A stretch of DNA of 64,000 nucleotides. It comes from Beijerinckiaceae bacterium (lineage in GTDB: Bacteria; Pseudomonadota; Alphaproteobacteria; Rhizobiales; Beijerinckiaceae). Under the pieces are notes generated by a model, which did no database searches, was not told the DNA's origin, and saw only the letters and a program-made list of their open reading frames with translations. The stretch's first letter is position 1, and every line of letters begins with the position of its first letter. The stretch lies in contig JAPZUD010000001.1 of NCBI GenBank assembly GCA_027533425.1, forward strand, positions 947,436-1,011,435, written 5' to 3'. This document shows positions 32,676 through 41,304 of this stretch, one piece after another. The position numbers were made by a program, and so were the translations under genes.

Positions 32676-34757
32676 TCATGCAGCCTGTACTGGTGAATCA
32701 AGGGTAGTCGGTTTCGTGTCTTCGACAAGGCCAAGCTGCCTGATCGGCACCGGTCGTCCGAAAAGATAGCCCTGCAAGGCGCCGCATCCGGCACTGGCGA
32801 GGAAGCGCTGCTGCGCGGGCGTCTCGATTCCCTCGCCCACGACCTGCATCCCCAGAGACCGGGCGAGGCTGACGACAGAGGTCACGATCATCGGCGCCTC
32901 CGGCTTGTCATCGAGGCTGGCGATGAAGCCCCGATCGATCTTCAGCACATCGAACTTGAACCGGAGCAGATGCGTCAGGCTGGAATAGCCGGCACCGAAA
33001 TCATCGATGGCAAAGCGGATCCCCCGCCCCTGCAGCGTTTCCATGATCGTGGCGAGACTGTCCGGATCGCTGATGATGCTCGTTTCGGTCAGTTCGAGGC
33101 AGAGCCGGCCGGGCGCGACGCGATGCCGGGCCAGCGCATCCATCACGAAATCGGTGAAGCCCGGCGCCAGCAATTGCCGGCCGGTGGCATTCACCGAGAT
33201 CCGGCAATCCCCGTGCGGCCCGAGTTCGGCCAGGGCCCGGTCGAGCACGAAATTGCCCAGGCCGATGATCAGGTCAGATTTCTCGGCAATCGGGATGAAA
33301 TCACCCGGCTGGATCACCCCGCGCGACGGATGCTGCCAGCGCACCAGTGCCTCGTAGCCGATCACCTCGCCGGAGAGCGCCTGCACGATCGGCTGGTAGG
33401 CAACGAAGAGAGCCTGCGTCAGGATTGCCCCGCGCAGCTCCCGCTCGAGCATCCGCCGATAGGCGATGTCGCGCTTCATGTCGGGGTGATAGGTCATGGC
33501 GACGCCCCGGCCTGCAGCCTTGGCGGCATAGACGGCCAGATCGGCCATCTTCAGCAGGTCCTCGCCATCACCGGTTTCCTGGATCGAGCTCGCCGCCCCG
33601 ATCGAGACACCGATCGGCACCAGCCCTTCCATCGGGATGCGCTGCCGCAACGATTGCTGGAGATGGTAATGGAGGCGTTGCAGGGCGCCATCGCCGAGCG
33701 TTTCGGGGAGCAGCGCGACGAATTCATCGCCGCCGAGCCGGGCCACGAAACCGGAGGCGCCGAGCTCTGTTCTGAAGACCTCCGCCGCGAGCTTCAGCAC
33801 CCGGTCGCCGGCCTGATGGCCATGCTGGTCGTTGACGCTCTTGAATCCGTCGAGATCGAGCATGAGCACGGTCATCGGCGGGAAGGCACGGGTGGCCGGC
33901 GCCACATTCTGGAGATGGTCGAACAGGGCCCGCCGGTTGGGCAGACCGGTCAACGGATCGGTATGGGCAAGCGCCTCGACCTGCCTGAGTTCGCCCATGA
34001 ACCCGTCCCGCGCCTGGTTCCAGTAGCGGCGCAGCAGCATCAGGACGAACAGCCCGAGAGCAAGCGCGATAGCAAGGACCGGCAGGACCAGCCCGGTGAT
34101 CGTCCGCGAAATGCGTTCGCTCCGCCAGCCGAGATAGGCAATCGGGTCGCCGTCGAGCCCGTCAATCCCGAGGCGGCCATTCGCCTGGACGATGTCGGCC
34201 GGCCGGGCCGCCACAGGCCGGAGATGCAGGCCGAAGCTTTCGAGCGTGGCCGTCAGCGGCGCGAAATCGACCAGGCCAATGGCGAGGCGGTTTTGGCCAA
34301 GCACGTCACGGGTCAGCGCGACGAAGGCAAGGTTCTCGTCACGCGGCGGCCCGATGCGGACAAGATCCACCCGCTCGCCGTTGGGATCCATCCGTTCGAG
34401 GGCGTGCAGAGCCTGTTCCAGCCGCGCAACCGTGCCCTCGTCGGCCAGGAGGCCCGCAATGCGGCTGCCGGCCCTGCTGGCCACGAAGCGACCGGCGGCG
34501 GAAGCAGCGAAGATGGCATGACCCTGCACGTTCCGGGCGAGCCATCCATCCGCTTCGAGGCCGGGCTGGGGCAGTTGTTCGCGGAAATCGGCGGCAAGGC
34601 CGGTCAGGCTCTGGCGGACGAGCGTCGCCTCGTTCTCGAAGGCGCTGTGATCGATAAGGCGGGTGGTCCAGGCCATCAGGCCAAGCGTCGCAACCGCGAT
34701 CACCATGATGATGACCGCGCCGGCATCGAGGGTGCGGACCAACGAACGGCCGTGCAT
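32676..34757 (-). CDS. Membrane GGDEF-EAL c-di-GMP protein
   Basis: A 693-residue protein. The N-terminal helix (AVIIMVIAVATLGLMAWTT) and a second one near residue 225 (VLPVLAIALALGLFVLMLL) bracket a periplasmic sensor region of about 190 residues. The GGDEF domain has an intact RLGGDEF, while the upstream RxxD inhibitory site is absent. The EAL domain keeps the residues needed for catalysis: EAL in GYEALVRW, Asn in SVNATGR, ELTETS, IDDFGAGYSS, LKIDRGFI, GEGIET and LQGYLFGRP. Both synthesis and hydrolysis of c-di-GMP are possible; which one dominates cannot be told. Confidence 0.93.
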   Translation of the reverse strand: MHGRSLVRTLDAGAVIIMVIAVATLGLMAWTTRLIDHSAFENEATLVRQSLTGLAADFREQLPQPGLEADGWLARNVQGHAIFAASAAGRFVASRAGSRIAGLLADEGTVARLEQALHALERMDPNGERVDLVRIGPPRDENLAFVALTRDVLGQNRLAIGLVDFAPLTATLESFGLHLRPVAARPADIVQANGRLGIDGLDGDPIAYLGWRSERISRTITGLVLPVLAIALALGLFVLMLLRRYWNQARDGFMGELRQVEALAHTDPLTGLPNRRALFDHLQNVAPATRAFPPMTVLMLDLDGFKSVNDQHGHQAGDRVLKLAAEVFRTELGASGFVARLGGDEFVALLPETLGDGALQRLHYHLQQSLRQRIPMEGLVPIGVSIGAASSIQETGDGEDLLKMADLAVYAAKAAGRGVAMTYHPDMKRDIAYRRMLERELRGAILTQALFVAYQPIVQALSGEVIGYEALVRWQHPSRGVIQPGDFIPIAEKSDLIIGLGNFVLDRALAELGPHGDCRISVNATGRQLLAPGFTDFVMDALARHRVAPGRLCLELTETSIISDPDSLATIMETLQGRGIRFAIDDFGAGYSSLTHLLRFKFDVLKIDRGFIASLDDKPEAPMIVTSVVSLARSLGMQVVGEGIETPAQQRFLASAGCGALQGYLFGRPVPIRQLGLVEDTKPTTLDSPVQAA

Positions 34758-34857
34758 GCAGGGCTCTCCTGACCAATCCCTGCCGATTTGGATGACAAAC
34801 GCTTAAGGCGGCGTTTGAAAACGTCGTTAACGCGTTTGGCCTTTGTTAGGATTCGGC

Positions 34858-36276
34858 TCAGCCGAGGCCAAACCACAGGGTTGCGACCCCCAGAAAGGCG
34901 AAAAAGCCGATAATGTCGGTGACTGTCGTCACGAAGGGCCCGGAGGCGACTGCCGGGTCGACATCCATCCGGTGCAGGATCAGCGGAATGACCACGCCCG
35001 CCAGCCCGGCCGCGACCAGCGTGACGATGATGGCCACGCCGATCACCAGCCCGAGTTCGGCATTGCTGAACCAGAAAGCCGCGACGACACCCATGATGAG
35101 GGCGAAGGACAGGCCGTTGAACAGCCCGACAAGGATCTCGCGGTTGATGATCCGGCGGACATTGTGCCCGGACAGGGCCCGGGTCGCCAGCGCGCGAACG
35201 GCCACCGTCATCGTCTGCGTGCCGGCATTGCCGCCCTGGCTCGCCACGATCGGCATGAGCACGGCCAGCGCCACCATCTTTTCGAGCGACCCCTTGAACA
35301 GGTCGATGACCGCAGAGGCGATGATCGCCGTCAGCAGGTTGACGAACAGCCAGGTGAAGCGCGCCCGCGCGGTGGCCGTCACCGAATCGGACAGTTCCTC
35401 CCCGGAGGTCACGCCGCCCATCGCGCGGATCTCGGCATCGGCCTCCTCGTCGATGATGTCGACAATGTCGTCGAAGGTCAGCACGCCGACCAGCCTTTCA
35501 GCCTCGTCGACCACGGGAATCGAGACGAGATTGTAGCGCTTGAACAGGTCCGCCACCTCGTGCTGGTCATCGGTGACGCGGGCCACATGGTCAGCCTCGT
35601 CCATGATCTCCTCGAGCGGCACCGGACGCTTCGTCCGCAGCAGCCGGTTGAGCGAGACATGGCCGATGATCCGCCCCGCCGGATCGATGGCGAAGATCTC
35701 GTAGAACTCATCCGGCAATTCGCTCGTCTCGCGCAGGTAGTCGATCATCTGCCCGACCGTCCAGAACGGCGGGACGGCGATGAAATCCGTCTGCATCAGG
35801 CGACCGGCGGAATCCTCCGGATAGTCGAGGCTGCGTTCGAGCGCGACACGGTCCGGTGCCGGAAGGTTGGCGAGAACCTCTTCCTTGTCTTCGGGCTCGA
35901 GGTCTTCGAGGATGTAGACGGCATCGTCCGAATCGAGATCGCGCACGCCCTCGGCGATCTGCTCGTTCGGGATCTCCTCGAGAATCTCCTCGCGGACCGT
36001 GTCATCGACCTCGGTCAGCGCGCGGTAATCGAAATCCGCGCCGAGAATCGTCACGAGCCGCGGCCGGTCTTCTGCCGGCAGGGCCTCGATCAGGGCGCCG
36101 AGATCGGCCTCGTAGAGATCGCCGGCCAGAGCCGTCAGCGCATCGTGGTCCTCCCGGCCGATCGCCTCGCGGATCGCATCGAGGAATTCGGCGCGGATTT
36201 CGCCCTCCCCGTCACGGAATTCGTGCGGCAGGGTCGATTCGACCATGGCAGGTTCGGCAGGCGGGGGCGACACCAT
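34858..36276 (-). CDS. mgtE: Magnesium transporter MgtE
   Basis: A 472-residue protein. An N-terminal helical MgtE_N domain (rich in Asp/Glu, DDAVYILEDLEPEDKEEVLANLP) is followed by two CBS domains (ending with VDEAERLVGVLTFDDIVDIIDEEADAEI). Five membrane helices follow, with the family signature LMPIVASQGGNAGTQTMTVAVRALA in the pore region. It is a Mg2+-gated channel that closes when the cytosolic domain binds Mg2+. ATG at 36276 is preferred because GGAGG lies six bases upstream; the frame extends 12 codons more. I found no Mg2+ riboswitch-like leader. Confidence 0.95.
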   Translation of the reverse strand: MVSPPPAEPAMVESTLPHEFRDGEGEIRAEFLDAIREAIGREDHDALTALAGDLYEADLGALIEALPAEDRPRLVTILGADFDYRALTEVDDTVREEILEEIPNEQIAEGVRDLDSDDAVYILEDLEPEDKEEVLANLPAPDRVALERSLDYPEDSAGRLMQTDFIAVPPFWTVGQMIDYLRETSELPDEFYEIFAIDPAGRIIGHVSLNRLLRTKRPVPLEEIMDEADHVARVTDDQHEVADLFKRYNLVSIPVVDEAERLVGVLTFDDIVDIIDEEADAEIRAMGGVTSGEELSDSVTATARARFTWLFVNLLTAIIASAVIDLFKGSLEKMVALAVLMPIVASQGGNAGTQTMTVAVRALATRALSGHNVRRIINREILVGLFNGLSFALIMGVVAAFWFSNAELGLVIGVAIIVTLVAAGLAGVVIPLILHRMDVDPAVASGPFVTTVTDIIGFFAFLGVATLWFGLG

Positions 36277-36379
36277 CTGGAACCTCCGGAAAAGCGGGCT
36301 GGATGCACCCACTTAAGGAGAGGATCGGCGTTTGGGAAGGCTCGTTGTGCCCGGGCCCGGCAAATGCCCCCGGAAACGC

Positions 36380-36404
36380 AAAAACCCGGCCTGATGACCG
36401 GGTT
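36380..36404 (-). terminator. Rho-independent terminator after tRNA-Leu
   Basis: On the minus strand AAACCCGGTC pairs with GGCCGGGTTT (arms 36395-36404 and 36381-36390 approximately) and is followed by a T run. It lies about 50 bases past the tRNA 3' end and would end the tRNA transcript before mgtE. Confidence 0.8.
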
Positions 36405-36452
36405 TGCCGCTTGCCCTCGAAACAGAAGGGCAGACCTTCACAGGGAAGGAAA

Positions 36453-36537
36453 TGGTGCGGACGAGAGGACTCGAACCTCCACGGTGTTACCCACTAGCAC
36501 CTCAAGCTAGCGCGTCTACCAATTCCGCCACGACCGC
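36453..36537 (-). tRNA. tRNA-Leu(GAG)
   Basis: An 85-base class II tRNA with encoded CCA. The anticodon stem CTAGC/GCTAG closes the loop TTGAGGT, giving anticodon GAG (reads CUC and CUU). The D-arm GTGGCGGAATTGGTAGACGC, a long variable arm and the TTCGAGT T-loop are all typical of tRNA-Leu. In the acceptor stem (GCGGTCG with CGTCCGC) positions 5 and 68 are T and T, a mismatch; the other six pairs are normal. Confidence 0.95.
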
Positions 36538-36667
36538 ACACCGGCAGGAGGGGCATGCCCGTCTCACCGAGGCGCGCTGTCTAACAAAGCCCGCCGGGTC
36601 TGGCAAGCCCGAAAAGACCGGGTGGAACATGCACCCGCCCGCCACAAACGGGCGGCGCTCCGGCGGA

Positions 36668-36970
36668 TCAGAATTCCTCGTCCTGGTCGCGCATCGCGGG
36701 CTTCGGCAGCGCGCGCTCGACTTCCGGCCGGCGGATCAGGCTGGTCACTTCCACCTGGATGCGCTTGCCCTGCACGATCACCTGCCCGCGCGCCACCGGG
36801 AAGTCATTGGCGAGGATCTCGATCTCGTCATTCTCGTTCGAATCGAGCTCGATCACCGCGCCGCGCCCCATGCGGAGAAGGTGATGGATGGGCATCCGCG
36901 CCCGGCCGATCACGACCTCGATTTCCACCTCGACGCTATCGACCGTATTGGTCCGTTCTTCACCTGACAT
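36668..36970 (-). CDS. fliN: FliN-type flagellar motor switch protein
   Basis: A 100-residue protein with a single SpoA (surface presentation of antigens) domain: VEVEIEVVIGRARMPIHHLLRMGRGAVIELDSNENDEIEILANDFPVARGQVIVQGKRIQVEVTSLI covers most of it, ending in a short acidic tail. FliN forms the base of the flagellar C-ring with FliM and FliG. Length and sequence fit FliN rather than the longer FliM. No other flagellar gene is in the window, so whether it serves a flagellum encoded elsewhere or another secretion complex is unknown. Confidence 0.85.
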   Translation of the reverse strand: MSGEERTNTVDSVEVEIEVVIGRARMPIHHLLRMGRGAVIELDSNENDEIEILANDFPVARGQVIVQGKRIQVEVTSLIRRPEVERALPKPAMRDQDEEF

Positions 36971-37064
36971 CCGGAACTGCCCCCGCTGGATTGACCGTGA
37001 AGCCGGAACGTCTCAGGTTCGAACGACTCGAAACTTCGATTGACCCGGCAATTTCTGCCCATCT

Positions 37065-37778
37065 ATGTGCCAGCTTATGGTCAACAGCCCGTTAACGCGC
37101 ACCGAATTCCGCCCGCAGGCGGCCAGCCATCCCCCGGTGGAATGGCGGCTGTCGGAAGGGCTCGTCCCCTATCCCGAGGCCGTCGCCTGGATGGAGGCCC
37201 GCGCCGCCGCCATCGCGGAGCAGACCGCGCGGGAATGCGTCTGGCTGGTCGAGCATCCCCCGCTCTATACCGCCGGCACGAGCGCGCAGGGTGCGGACCT
37301 GCTTCAACCGCGTTTCCCGGTTTTCGAGACCGGGCGCGGCGGGCAATACACCTATCACGGCCCCGGCCAGCGCGTGGCCTATGTGCTGCTGGATCTGCGC
37401 GCCCGCCGGCAGGATGTGCGCGCCTTCGTCTCCGCGCTCGAGGCCTGGGTGATCGGCACGCTGGCGGAATTCTCGCTGACCGGCTTCACCGATCCGGCCC
37501 GCGTCGGCGTCTGGGTCAGGCGGCCCGACAAGGGCCCCGGCCATGAGGACAAGATCGCCGCCATAGGCATCCGGCTGCGCCGCTGGGTGTCGTTCCATGG
37601 CATCTCGCTCAATGTCGAGCCCGATCTCGGCCATTTCGACGGCATCGTCCCCTGCGGCATCGCCGAAGCGCGCTACGGCGTGACCAGCCTGGTCGATCTC
37701 GGCCTGCCGGTGACGATGCCGGAAGCCGATCTCGCCCTGAAACGCGCCTTCGCGCCGGTTTTCGGAGCCGTGGCGTGA
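37065..37778 (+). CDS. lipB: Octanoyltransferase LipB
   Basis: A 237-residue enzyme that moves octanoate from acyl-carrier protein to the lipoyl domains of 2-oxoacid dehydrogenases and GcvH. Diagnostic segments are [36 protein letters not shown], the catalytic K163 (EDKIAAIGI) and the acyl-thioester C197 ([17 protein letters not shown]). The start may instead be ATG 37077, removing MCQL. It overlaps the next GNAT gene by four bases. LipA, which completes lipoate assembly, is not in the window. Confidence 0.94.
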   Translation: MCQLMVNSPLTRTEFRPQAASHPPVEWRLSEGLVPYPEAVAWMEARAAAIAEQTARECVWLVEHPPLYTAGTSAQGADLLQPRFPVFETGRGGQYTYHGPGQRVAYVLLDLRARRQDVRAFVSALEAWVIGTLAEFSLTGFTDPARVGVWVRRPDKGPGHEDKIAAIGIRLRRWVSFHGISLNVEPDLGHFDGIVPCGIAEARYGVTSLVDLGLPVTMPEADLALKRAFAPVFGAVA

Positions 37779-38287
37779 ACCCCGGCAAGGTGGTCCTTAT
37801 CCGCGGCTGGGTGCCCGGCATCCCCGGCTGGGTCATTGCCGAGCATGGCCGCTCCTACGCCCGGGACTGGCAGTTCGGCGCCGGCTTCGAGGCGAAAGTG
37901 GCCGAGGCGATGGGCGAATGGCTCGGCCGCTACGATCCCGGGCGGGACCTCCTGCTGACCGCGATGCTCGATGACAAGCCTGTCGGTTCCATCAGCCTCG
38001 ACGGGTCCGGCCCGCATGTCGCCGGAGAGGGCGCGCGCATCCGCTTCTTCATTCTCGCCGAGGCGGCGCGCGGCCTCGGCATCGGGCGCCGGCTGATGGG
38101 CGAGATGATGGCCTTCATCGAGGAGACGGGCTTCGACCGCGTTTTCCTCACAACCTTCCGCGGACTCGATGCCGCCCGCCATCTCTACGAGGCGGAGGGC
38201 TTCCGGCTTGTTGCAGAGACACGTGATTCGAGCTGGGGCCGCCCGCTGGACGAACAGCTCTTCCGCTGGGAAAAGCCCCGGCCCTGA
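37775..38287 (+). CDS. GNAT family N-acetyltransferase
   Basis: A 170-residue GNAT protein starting with GTG inside the end of lipB. The acetyl-CoA-binding motif A is [33 protein letters not shown], with the Q/R-x-x-G-x-G/A turn as RGLGIGRR. The C-terminal strand-helix with [11 protein letters not shown] is also conserved. Some related proteins are annotated as MarR-GNAT fusions' C-terminal halves, but no regulator domain is present here. The substrate is unknown. Confidence 0.88.
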   Translation: MNPGKVVLIRGWVPGIPGWVIAEHGRSYARDWQFGAGFEAKVAEAMGEWLGRYDPGRDLLLTAMLDDKPVGSISLDGSGPHVAGEGARIRFFILAEAARGLGIGRRLMGEMMAFIEETGFDRVFLTTFRGLDAARHLYEAEGFRLVAETRDSSWGRPLDEQLFRWEKPRP

Positions 38288-38293
38288 GGGGAT

Positions 38294-38836
38294 TCAGCCA
38301 TCCCACTCGCCGGAGCGGGTGTCGCGCGGGCGCTGGTCCGGCGAGGCGGCGCGCGGCCTGACGCCGGCGACCGGCCCGGCCGGCGGCGTGGCCGGGGCAG
38401 GAACGGTTTTCGCTCCGCTGCTCTTCCAGCGGGCGAGTTCATCGAGATAGGGCTTCGGGAAACCATGCGCCTGGGCAGAAGCGAGAATGCCCTCGAGATA
38501 CCCCGGCCGCGGCCGCCCTGGCGCGGCATTGGCGGCCACATAGACCAGCGCCCGCTTCGCGCCATCGGCTGCGATCACTGGCTGGTTGATCTTGGCATAG
38601 AGGCCGCGATCCACCCCTTCGAACCGGTCAAGCGGCCGCAGATCGGCCAAAGCAAGATCCCAGAGAACGCCATGGACGCTCTGGCGCGGATCGCGCACGA
38701 TGCTGGCATACCCCTCGGCCATGATGATGAAGCGATGGCGCGGCAGGCGCGCGGGGCCGATCAGGCGGGATTGCGGCGCACGGGCCGCCATGTCGGCGAC
38801 ATCCATATTGGCGCCATAGGCGAAATAGAGCGGCAT
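38294..38836 (-). CDS. Gamma-glutamylcyclotransferase-like protein (GGCT/AIG2 fold)
   Basis: A 180-residue protein. The fold starts with the phosphate-like loop FAYGANM at residues 5-11 and continues through VHGVLWDLALADLRPLDRFEGVDRGLYAKI, which contains the conserved LD-x-x-EG signature and the Tyr. The family cyclises gamma-glutamyl amines or peptides to 5-oxoproline; the exact substrate differs between members. The last ~40 residues (AGPVAGVRPRAASPDQRPRDTRSGE region) are a disordered extension. It is convergent with the GNAT gene. Confidence 0.85.
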   Translation of the reverse strand: MPLYFAYGANMDVADMAARAPQSRLIGPARLPRHRFIIMAEGYASIVRDPRQSVHGVLWDLALADLRPLDRFEGVDRGLYAKINQPVIAADGAKRALVYVAANAAPGRPRPGYLEGILASAQAHGFPKPYLDELARWKSSGAKTVPAPATPPAGPVAGVRPRAASPDQRPRDTRSGEWDG

Positions 38837-38925
38837 GGTCCCTCGGGCTGTTCTCGGCCTCCGAGGTCAGGCCAGCGGCCTGCTTCTGTCAAGCCGCCTG
38901 CTGCACGCGGGCAGGCAGCCCCGTT

Positions 38926-39336
38926 TCAGTGCCAGGCCCGGAGCCGGTTGCGGGAATGCTTCAGCGCAAGCGCCGTCAGGGCTTCGGGCACGTCATTGAG
39001 TTCGCGGACCAGCGCGAAGAGCAATGCCGGCATCGAAGGCGAGGCCTCGCCCGAGAGATGGTCGACCAGCCAGACGAGGTCGTCCTTGCCGATGCGGCCG
39101 GCAGGGGCGTTCTGCCAGACGAGGAATTCGACCATCGCCTCGACAAAATACGCTGTCCATTCGGTATCGGCATGGCCCTTGAGCATGTCCTCGCGGATCA
39201 GCGCCTCGGCCTGTTCGCGGCTCTCGAGGATCAGGAAGGCGCGGGCATCGAGCTGTTCGGCCAGCGAGGCCGGGCATTCGGGCAAACCGACGGTTTCGAG
39301 CGCCGGATAGACCGGCATACGCAGCAGCGCCGACAT
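38926..39336 (-). CDS. Conserved hypothetical protein
   Basis: A 136-residue soluble protein that is largely helical. It contains ALIREDMLKGHADTEWTAYFVEAMVEFLVWQ, a Gly-Lys-Asp segment RIGKDDLVWLVDHLSG, and ends with ALALKHSRNRLRAWH. The first half reads like part of a larger alpha-helical domain. I do not recognise a family and there are no catalytic motifs. It stands alone on the minus strand between GGCT and the dipeptidase gene, and the ~240 bases upstream hold no other gene. Confidence 0.65.
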   Translation of the reverse strand: MSALLRMPVYPALETVGLPECPASLAEQLDARAFLILESREQAEALIREDMLKGHADTEWTAYFVEAMVEFLVWQNAPAGRIGKDDLVWLVDHLSGEASPSMPALLFALVRELNDVPEALTALALKHSRNRLRAWH

Positions 39337-39656
39337 CGTTTTCTTCCCTGTTCGCGGGGCGCCTGGGCGCCCCTTCCTGTGATCCCGGGCCTTGCGACCC
39401 TGTTTGAACCTGTTCGGGCTTTCGCCCTTTTCCTGTTGTCACGGGGCGTTTTCCGCCCTCGTTGTCGTGAGAATGAGCTTTAGGTGTTGCTCAAACCTGA
39501 ATCTGTGCGCTGGAACACAAATCGCGGTTTAGGCTTCACCAGCAAATGCCGTTAACGTGACGTTGCCGGCCAGCCGTCATGGGTCATTCCCACGCTTCCC
39601 ATTCCCGTGCCATGATGCGGCGAATCCATGATCAAACGACGATGGAATTGGGAAAA

Positions 39657-40790
39657 ATGCAGCGCGATTTCATGTCCGAAGCGCGGGGTTTCCTTGCGCG
39701 GACCCGGCTTGTCGATGGCCACAATGACCTGCCCTATGTGATCTGGGCGCGGGGCAGCCATGGCGATGTCCGGGCCTGGAACGCCGCCCGGCTTCACCCC
39801 GAAACCGATACCGATATTCCGCGCCTCAAGGCCGGGCTGGTCTCCACGCAGGTCCTGACAGCCTTCATCCCCACCATGGTGGAAAAGCCGATCGATGACC
39901 GGCTGGCCGTGATCGACGTGATGCTCCAGCTCGAGCAGCTTTACCCGGAAACCTTCCATCCCGTTCTTGCGCCGGATGACATGCAGGCCGCGCAGGCTGC
40001 GGGCAAGATCGGGCTGTTCAAGGCGGTGGAAGGGCTGGTCGGGGTCGAATCCCTCGGCCATCTGCGGCTGCTCCATGCGATGGGCATCCGGCTCGTCACG
40101 CTCTGCCACAACGAGACCCTGCCCTTCATCGACAGCGCGACCGACCATCCCGGCCGCAGGCCCGGCAACCGCCCGCTTTCGCCCTTCGGCGAGAGCCTCG
40201 TCGAGGAGATGGAGCGCCTCGGCCTGATCATCGACATGGCCCATGTCTCCCCACCCGCCCAGCATGCCGTGATGGATTGCGCGAAGGGCCCGGTCATGAT
40301 CAGCCATGCCAATGCCCGCGCCCTGTGCGACCATCCGCGTAACGCCCCGGATGACGTGATCCGGCGGATCGCCGAGGGGGGTGGTATTGTGATGGCCACC
40401 TTCGTGCCGGCTTTCCTCGAACAGGCGGTCTTCGAGACCATGCAGCCGGTCATGGATGGCCTTGGCAAGGTGCGCGAGGATATCGGCGACGAGGAATACC
40501 GTCGCCACAAGGACCAGGCCTTCCGTCGCTTCGACGGCGACGGGATCGACGCCCTGATCCGCCATCTCGAGCATATCCGCAATGTCGGCGGGGCGGATTG
40601 CCTCGGTATCGGCTCGGATTTCTACGGCGGGCCGAACCCGCCCGGTCTTGAGGATGCCGCCACCTTCCCGGCCCTCTTCGCCCGGTTGATGCAGCGCGGC
40701 TGGTCAACGTCCGACATGGAAAAGCTGGCCGGCGGCAATTTCGAACGGCTCTGGCGCCAGGTCTACCGCGAAAAGCCGGCAATGGCCTGA
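39657..40790 (+). CDS. Membrane dipeptidase family protein (M19, renal dipeptidase-like)
   Basis: A zinc-dependent amidohydrolase-fold peptidase of about 377 residues. Metal ligands are visible as LVDGHNDLP (His and Asp), the bridging Glu in AVEGLVGVE, a His in IDMAHVSPPA, and a His in MISHANARAL. CLGIGSDFYGG completes the site with its Asp. No signal peptide is seen, so it is likely cytoplasmic or its start is wrong. Several ATGs lie upstream to 39579; the one at 39657 follows a GGGA site but the choice is uncertain. It hydrolyses dipeptides; specificity unknown. Confidence 0.9.
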   Translation: MQRDFMSEARGFLARTRLVDGHNDLPYVIWARGSHGDVRAWNAARLHPETDTDIPRLKAGLVSTQVLTAFIPTMVEKPIDDRLAVIDVMLQLEQLYPETFHPVLAPDDMQAAQAAGKIGLFKAVEGLVGVESLGHLRLLHAMGIRLVTLCHNETLPFIDSATDHPGRRPGNRPLSPFGESLVEEMERLGLIIDMAHVSPPAQHAVMDCAKGPVMISHANARALCDHPRNAPDDVIRRIAEGGGIVMATFVPAFLEQAVFETMQPVMDGLGKVREDIGDEEYRRHKDQAFRRFDGDGIDALIRHLEHIRNVGGADCLGIGSDFYGGPNPPGLEDAATFPALFARLMQRGWSTSDMEKLAGGNFERLWRQVYREKPAMA

Positions 40791-40800
40791 TCGCGGGCCC

Positions 40801-41304
40801 TCAGCTCCGCGGCAGGCAGGCCTTCAGCGCCTGGATATGGCCGGCGAGCCCGCCATTGGCCTCGTTGTCCTCCCGGCCATGCAATGTCTCGAACCGCGCG
40901 ATCTCGGCTTCGGTCAGGCGGCGCTTTTCCTCGCGATCGCCGAGCGGGTTCAGCGCACTGAGATACGCACAGCTCGCGACATGGAGCGGCAGCGCATTCC
41001 GCTGGCTGAACGTGCAGATCTGCCGGATCAGCGAAACCGGCAGCACATCGCGCCGTCCATGCAGCAGCAGGCCGATTCCCACCATGGTGACGCTGGCCCC
41101 GGCCTCGCCTTTCAGTACCTGCGCGCGGGCCCTGTCGAGTACCTTGGCCGGCTCCGTGCCATCATCGATCGCCGCCGTCGCCGTGTCGACATAGAGATCG
41201 AGCAACTGGCTGAGCCTGCCGAGCAGGGCGCTGCAATCAGCCCCCTGCGCAATCCCGGCCGTCCCGGAAAGCAGGAGCAGGAACCCGGCGAGGCTAGCCC
41301 GCAA
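40801..41304 (-). CDS. Exported protein of unknown function downstream of the ATP12 gene
   Basis: A 167-residue protein with a Sec signal peptide (RASLAGFLLLLSGTAGIAQGADC). The mature part is helical, with four cysteines in CSALLGRL, QICTFSQ, ASCAYLSAL and a C-terminal KACLPRS. It resembles small periplasmic proteins of Hyphomicrobiales but I cannot assign a family. The TTG at 41304 was chosen because it places the signal peptide at the N-terminus, overlapping the ATP12 stop by 11 bases; open frame continues upstream into the ATP12 gene. Confidence 0.65.
   Translation of the reverse strand: MRASLAGFLLLLSGTAGIAQGADCSALLGRLSQLLDLYVDTATAAIDDGTEPAKVLDRARAQVLKGEAGASVTMVGIGLLLHGRRDVLPVSLIRQICTFSQRNALPLHVASCAYLSALNPLGDREEKRRLTEAEIARFETLHGREDNEANGGLAGHIQALKACLPRS

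Noticed and set aside
33700..33760. c-di-GMP inhibitory site before the GGDEF motif
   Set aside because: The residues at the RxxD position before RLGGDEF are Gly-Ala-Ser-Gly, so product inhibition through this site is not expected.
36277..36452. Mg2+ riboswitch (M-box or ykkC-type) upstream of mgtE
   Set aside because: The interval is short, taken up by the tRNA terminator, and shows none of the conserved M-box sequence.
34843..36510. A 555-codon plus-strand frame antisense to mgtE, running into the tRNA region
   Set aside because: It covers the mgtE coding sequence and the tRNA-Leu in the opposite strand; its predicted protein is rich in His/Asp/Gly and lacks any recognisable domain.
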